The position numbers and the translations under genes were made by a program. A stretch of 8,262 nucleotides of DNA from Chloroflexota bacterium (lineage in GTDB: Bacteria > Chloroflexota > Dehalococcoidia > SM23-28-2 > RBG-16-64-32). Location: the NCBI GenBank assembly GCA_005882715.1, contig VBEI01000136.1, forward strand, positions 1,588-9,849, in the 5' to 3' direction. This document shows positions 6,821 to 8,262 of the stretch, one piece after another. Below the pieces are notes generated by a model. That model ran no database searches and had not been told where the DNA came from. It worked only from the letters and a program-made list of their open reading frames with translations. How positions within the stretch are numbered: position 1 is the first letter of the stretch; every line of letters starts with the position of its first letter.

Positions 6821-7314
6821 TGCCCGTAGACCGTCTGGACCGTCAGCGGATCGGATCTCGCCTGGGCCGGGGTCACCGTGACCGTGATTCGCTTGAGAGT
6901 CGTGCAGCCCGGTCCGGCGCAGTTCGTGCAGCCGGCTGGCTGTGTCGGGTCCGTGTCGAGCACGTAGTTGATACACATCACCCGTGTGAAGACTTGCGTG
7001 CCCTCGAGCCCGGCGACGACGGTGTCGGTGACATGGACGGCGCCCGCGGTGGGTTGGACGCACGGCGTCGCCGTACTCGCGCCGCAATAGATTTGCTCCT
7101 CGATCCTCTGCTGCGCGAGGTACATCGCGACGCGATTGTCGCCTTGCGCCACGATGAAGGCATGCGCCGAGCTCAGCATGAGGGCAAGTCCGGTCGCGGC
7201 GATCGCGACGATGACCGAGCCGATGAGGACCTCGAGCAAGGCGAAGCCGGGGTGCCCACGCGCGAGTCGTCCAGGACTTCGACGCACCGGACGTTGTTTA
7301 CGTGCACGTGGCAT
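6817..7314 (-). CDS. PilV-like type IV minor prepilin, 165 aa
   Basis: The start chosen is ATG 7314-7312, 10 bases after GGAAG (7329-7325). A longer frame opens further upstream, but those residues lie inside the preceding gene and look like shadow. The leader is 23 residues and strongly basic. The cleavage site is Gly23|Phe24 in GHPGFALLEVL, with Glu28 at +5. The hydrophobic helix LIGSVIVAIAATGLALML is followed by a helix with LAQQRIEEQI. Six cysteines lie at 77, 85, 114, 129, 132 and 137; the last three form GCTNCAGPGC. The pattern fits PilV/PulI-type minor pilins. It overlaps the upstream gene by 17 bases and the downstream gene by 4, so translation is likely coupled. The Cys cluster could hold disulfides or a metal; disulfides are more likely outside the cytoplasm. 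Confidence 0.87.
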   Translation of the reverse strand: MPRARKQRPVRRSPGRLARGHPGFALLEVLIGSVIVAIAATGLALMLSSAHAFIVAQGDNRVAMYLAQQRIEEQIYCGASTATPCVQPTAGAVHVTDTVVAGLEGTQVFTRVMCINYVLDTDPTQPAGCTNCAGPGCTTLKRITVTVTPAQARSDPLTVQTVYGQ

Positions 7315-8262
7315 TGCGACAGATCTTCCAGTTCTGGAGGGCGTACGTTGGGGTGCCCTCTGCGCCGACACCCGGCAGGCTCGCGACCTGCCACAGGGCC
7401 TTGTCGAAGTGAAGGTCCGCGCCGCCCTGGGCACTCAGAATGTTGCCGAGGGCGGAACCATACAGTGAACCCGACCGGACGACGACCGTTCCGTTCGGCG
7501 CGTAGGCAAAGACGTACGCGTTCACTCCGCCGGTGACCTGCATGGCATTGGCTCCGGTCGAATTCGTCAGAAGCCGGAGATACTGCGCCTTTCCCGTGTT
7601 GTTGTTGACTTGACCATTGAGGATCGCTTGTGTATCGGTGCCGCCTGAATTCGTCGAGCCGATGTTGATCACAACCTCGTTCGTCACCGTTGACGGGATC
7701 GTGAGGTTCTTCGCGTTCATGAAGATGCCGCTGAAGCAGAAATTCGCGGCGCTGCCGCCCGGATTGATCGTGATGTTCGCATTCGCGTTGAAGACGCCGG
7801 TGCCCGGGTCATAGGTGTACGCTGTGGTCGGCGTGATTCTGCTCCGGACGTAGGACAGCGAGCTGTACCCGCCGCCGGGGGCGGTGCGGCAATCGGTGAC
7901 CGGTGGCGCCGTCCTCGAATCGAGCGATTGCGTCGTGACGCCGCCTTTGATCTGGCTACAGTCGCTCGGACCGTGGCAGAAGACGCTTCCGTCGGCCGGG
8001 TCGTACGTCACGCTTCCGTAGACGACCGCTCCACCACCGACGCTGAACTGGCCGGCGGCCGCCGTGATGTTGGCGTAAATCCTGATGCGGCCACCGGACG
8101 CACTCGAATCGATCAGCCCATTCGTCCACAAGTTGAGCCCGCAGGTGAAGGGCGCCGTTGCGATCTGACACTTGGTGGCGGCGTATGAGCCCTGGCTCGA
8201 GTCGAAACTGTCGAGCGCTCCGAGACCGTTGAAATTCATGTTCGACAGACCGACAAATGGAA
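7298..8262 (-). CDS. PilX-like pilus assembly protein, C-terminal 320 residues (partial)
   Basis: The reading frame is open from the right edge to TAA at 7300-7298. It does not have to start at ATG 8239, because in-frame codons for PFVGLSN precede it. The visible part is beta-rich and Gly/Ser/Asn/Thr-rich, with GGGYSSLSYV, FCFSGIFMNAKNLTIP, VVINIGS and a final block with NAYVFAYAPNGTVVVRSGSLYGSALGNILSAQGGADLHFDKAL. That last block resembles the C-terminal domain of PilX-type pilus assembly proteins, where a filament-like beta layer ends in a ..H(Y/F)D.AL motif (possibly the DUF7305 family). The expected N-terminal prepilin helix would be outside the window. It has several cysteine pairs, and the protein ends CRNATCT. 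Its place as first of three overlapping genes supports a minor-pilin role. Confidence 0.72.
   Translation of the reverse strand, partial: PFVGLSNMNFNGLGALDSFDSSQGSYAATKCQIATAPFTCGLNLWTNGLIDSSASGGRIRIYANITAAAGQFSVGGGAVVYGSVTYDPADGSVFCHGPSDCSQIKGGVTTQSLDSRTAPPVTDCRTAPGGGYSSLSYVRSRITPTTAYTYDPGTGVFNANANITINPGGSAANFCFSGIFMNAKNLTIPSTVTNEVVINIGSTNSGGTDTQAILNGQVNNNTGKAQYLRLLTNSTGANAMQVTGGVNAYVFAYAPNGTVVVRSGSLYGSALGNILSAQGGADLHFDKALWQVASLPGVGAEGTPTYALQNWKICRNATCT

Noticed and set aside
6821..7087. N-terminal extension of the PilW-like gene up to an upstream ATG
   Set aside because: The extra residues lie inside the PilV-like gene in another frame, have no pilin character, and would bury the prepilin leader. 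The GTG at 6820 with its GTGA overlap fits better.
7315..7434. N-terminal extension of the PilV-like gene
   Set aside because: The added 40 residues overlap the PilX-like C-terminus and are Arg/Ser/Thr-rich shadow sequence. The internal ATG has a Shine-Dalgarno match and already gives a long leader.
1..8262. tRNA, rRNA, insertion sequence or phage genes
   Set aside because: No transposase, integrase, inverted terminal repeats or RNA-gene signatures were seen on either strand.

Overview
The window is GC-rich bacterial DNA, and every gene I can support lies on the minus strand. It reads as a cell-surface and secretion locus, probably from an environmental Gram-negative bacterium. Type IV minor prepilins next to a giant secreted protein built from Ig-like repeats would fit Acidobacteriota or a deltaproteobacterial or myxococcal lineage. 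That placement is inference; there is no rRNA or housekeeping marker here.

Layout, in the direction of transcription from the right edge leftwards. At 8262-7298 is the C-terminal 320 residues of a PilX-like pilus assembly protein, whose start lies beyond the window. It overlaps by 17 bases a PilV-like prepilin (7314-6817), which overlaps by 4 bases (GTGA) a PilW-like prepilin (6820-6254). The three are therefore one translationally coupled minor-pilin operon. All three are cysteine-rich and end with a close cysteine pair. An imperfect 10-bp hairpin follows the last stop codon. About 580 bases without a convincing gene then lead to the second unit.

From 5669 to the left edge runs one uninterrupted reading frame of 1889 codons that is still open at base 1. 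It encodes a secreted subtilisin-family (S8) protease with signal peptide, I9-type propeptide and a full Asp-His-Ser triad. It is followed by a stalk of about 1,500 residues made of distinct repeat families: a Cys-containing Ig-like module, six Big-1-like repeats, an IPT/TIG-like module, three InlB-B-like repeats, four Ig-like repeats with a fixed cysteine pair, and the start of an array of another Ig-like family. The stalk may continue beyond the window.

How the parts could work together: the minor pilins would prime or decorate a type IV pilus or related secretion filament. The protease would be exported and displayed on a long flexible stalk, as an adhesin, surface protease or polymer degrader. 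A functional link between the two units is suggested only by adjacency and shared orientation.
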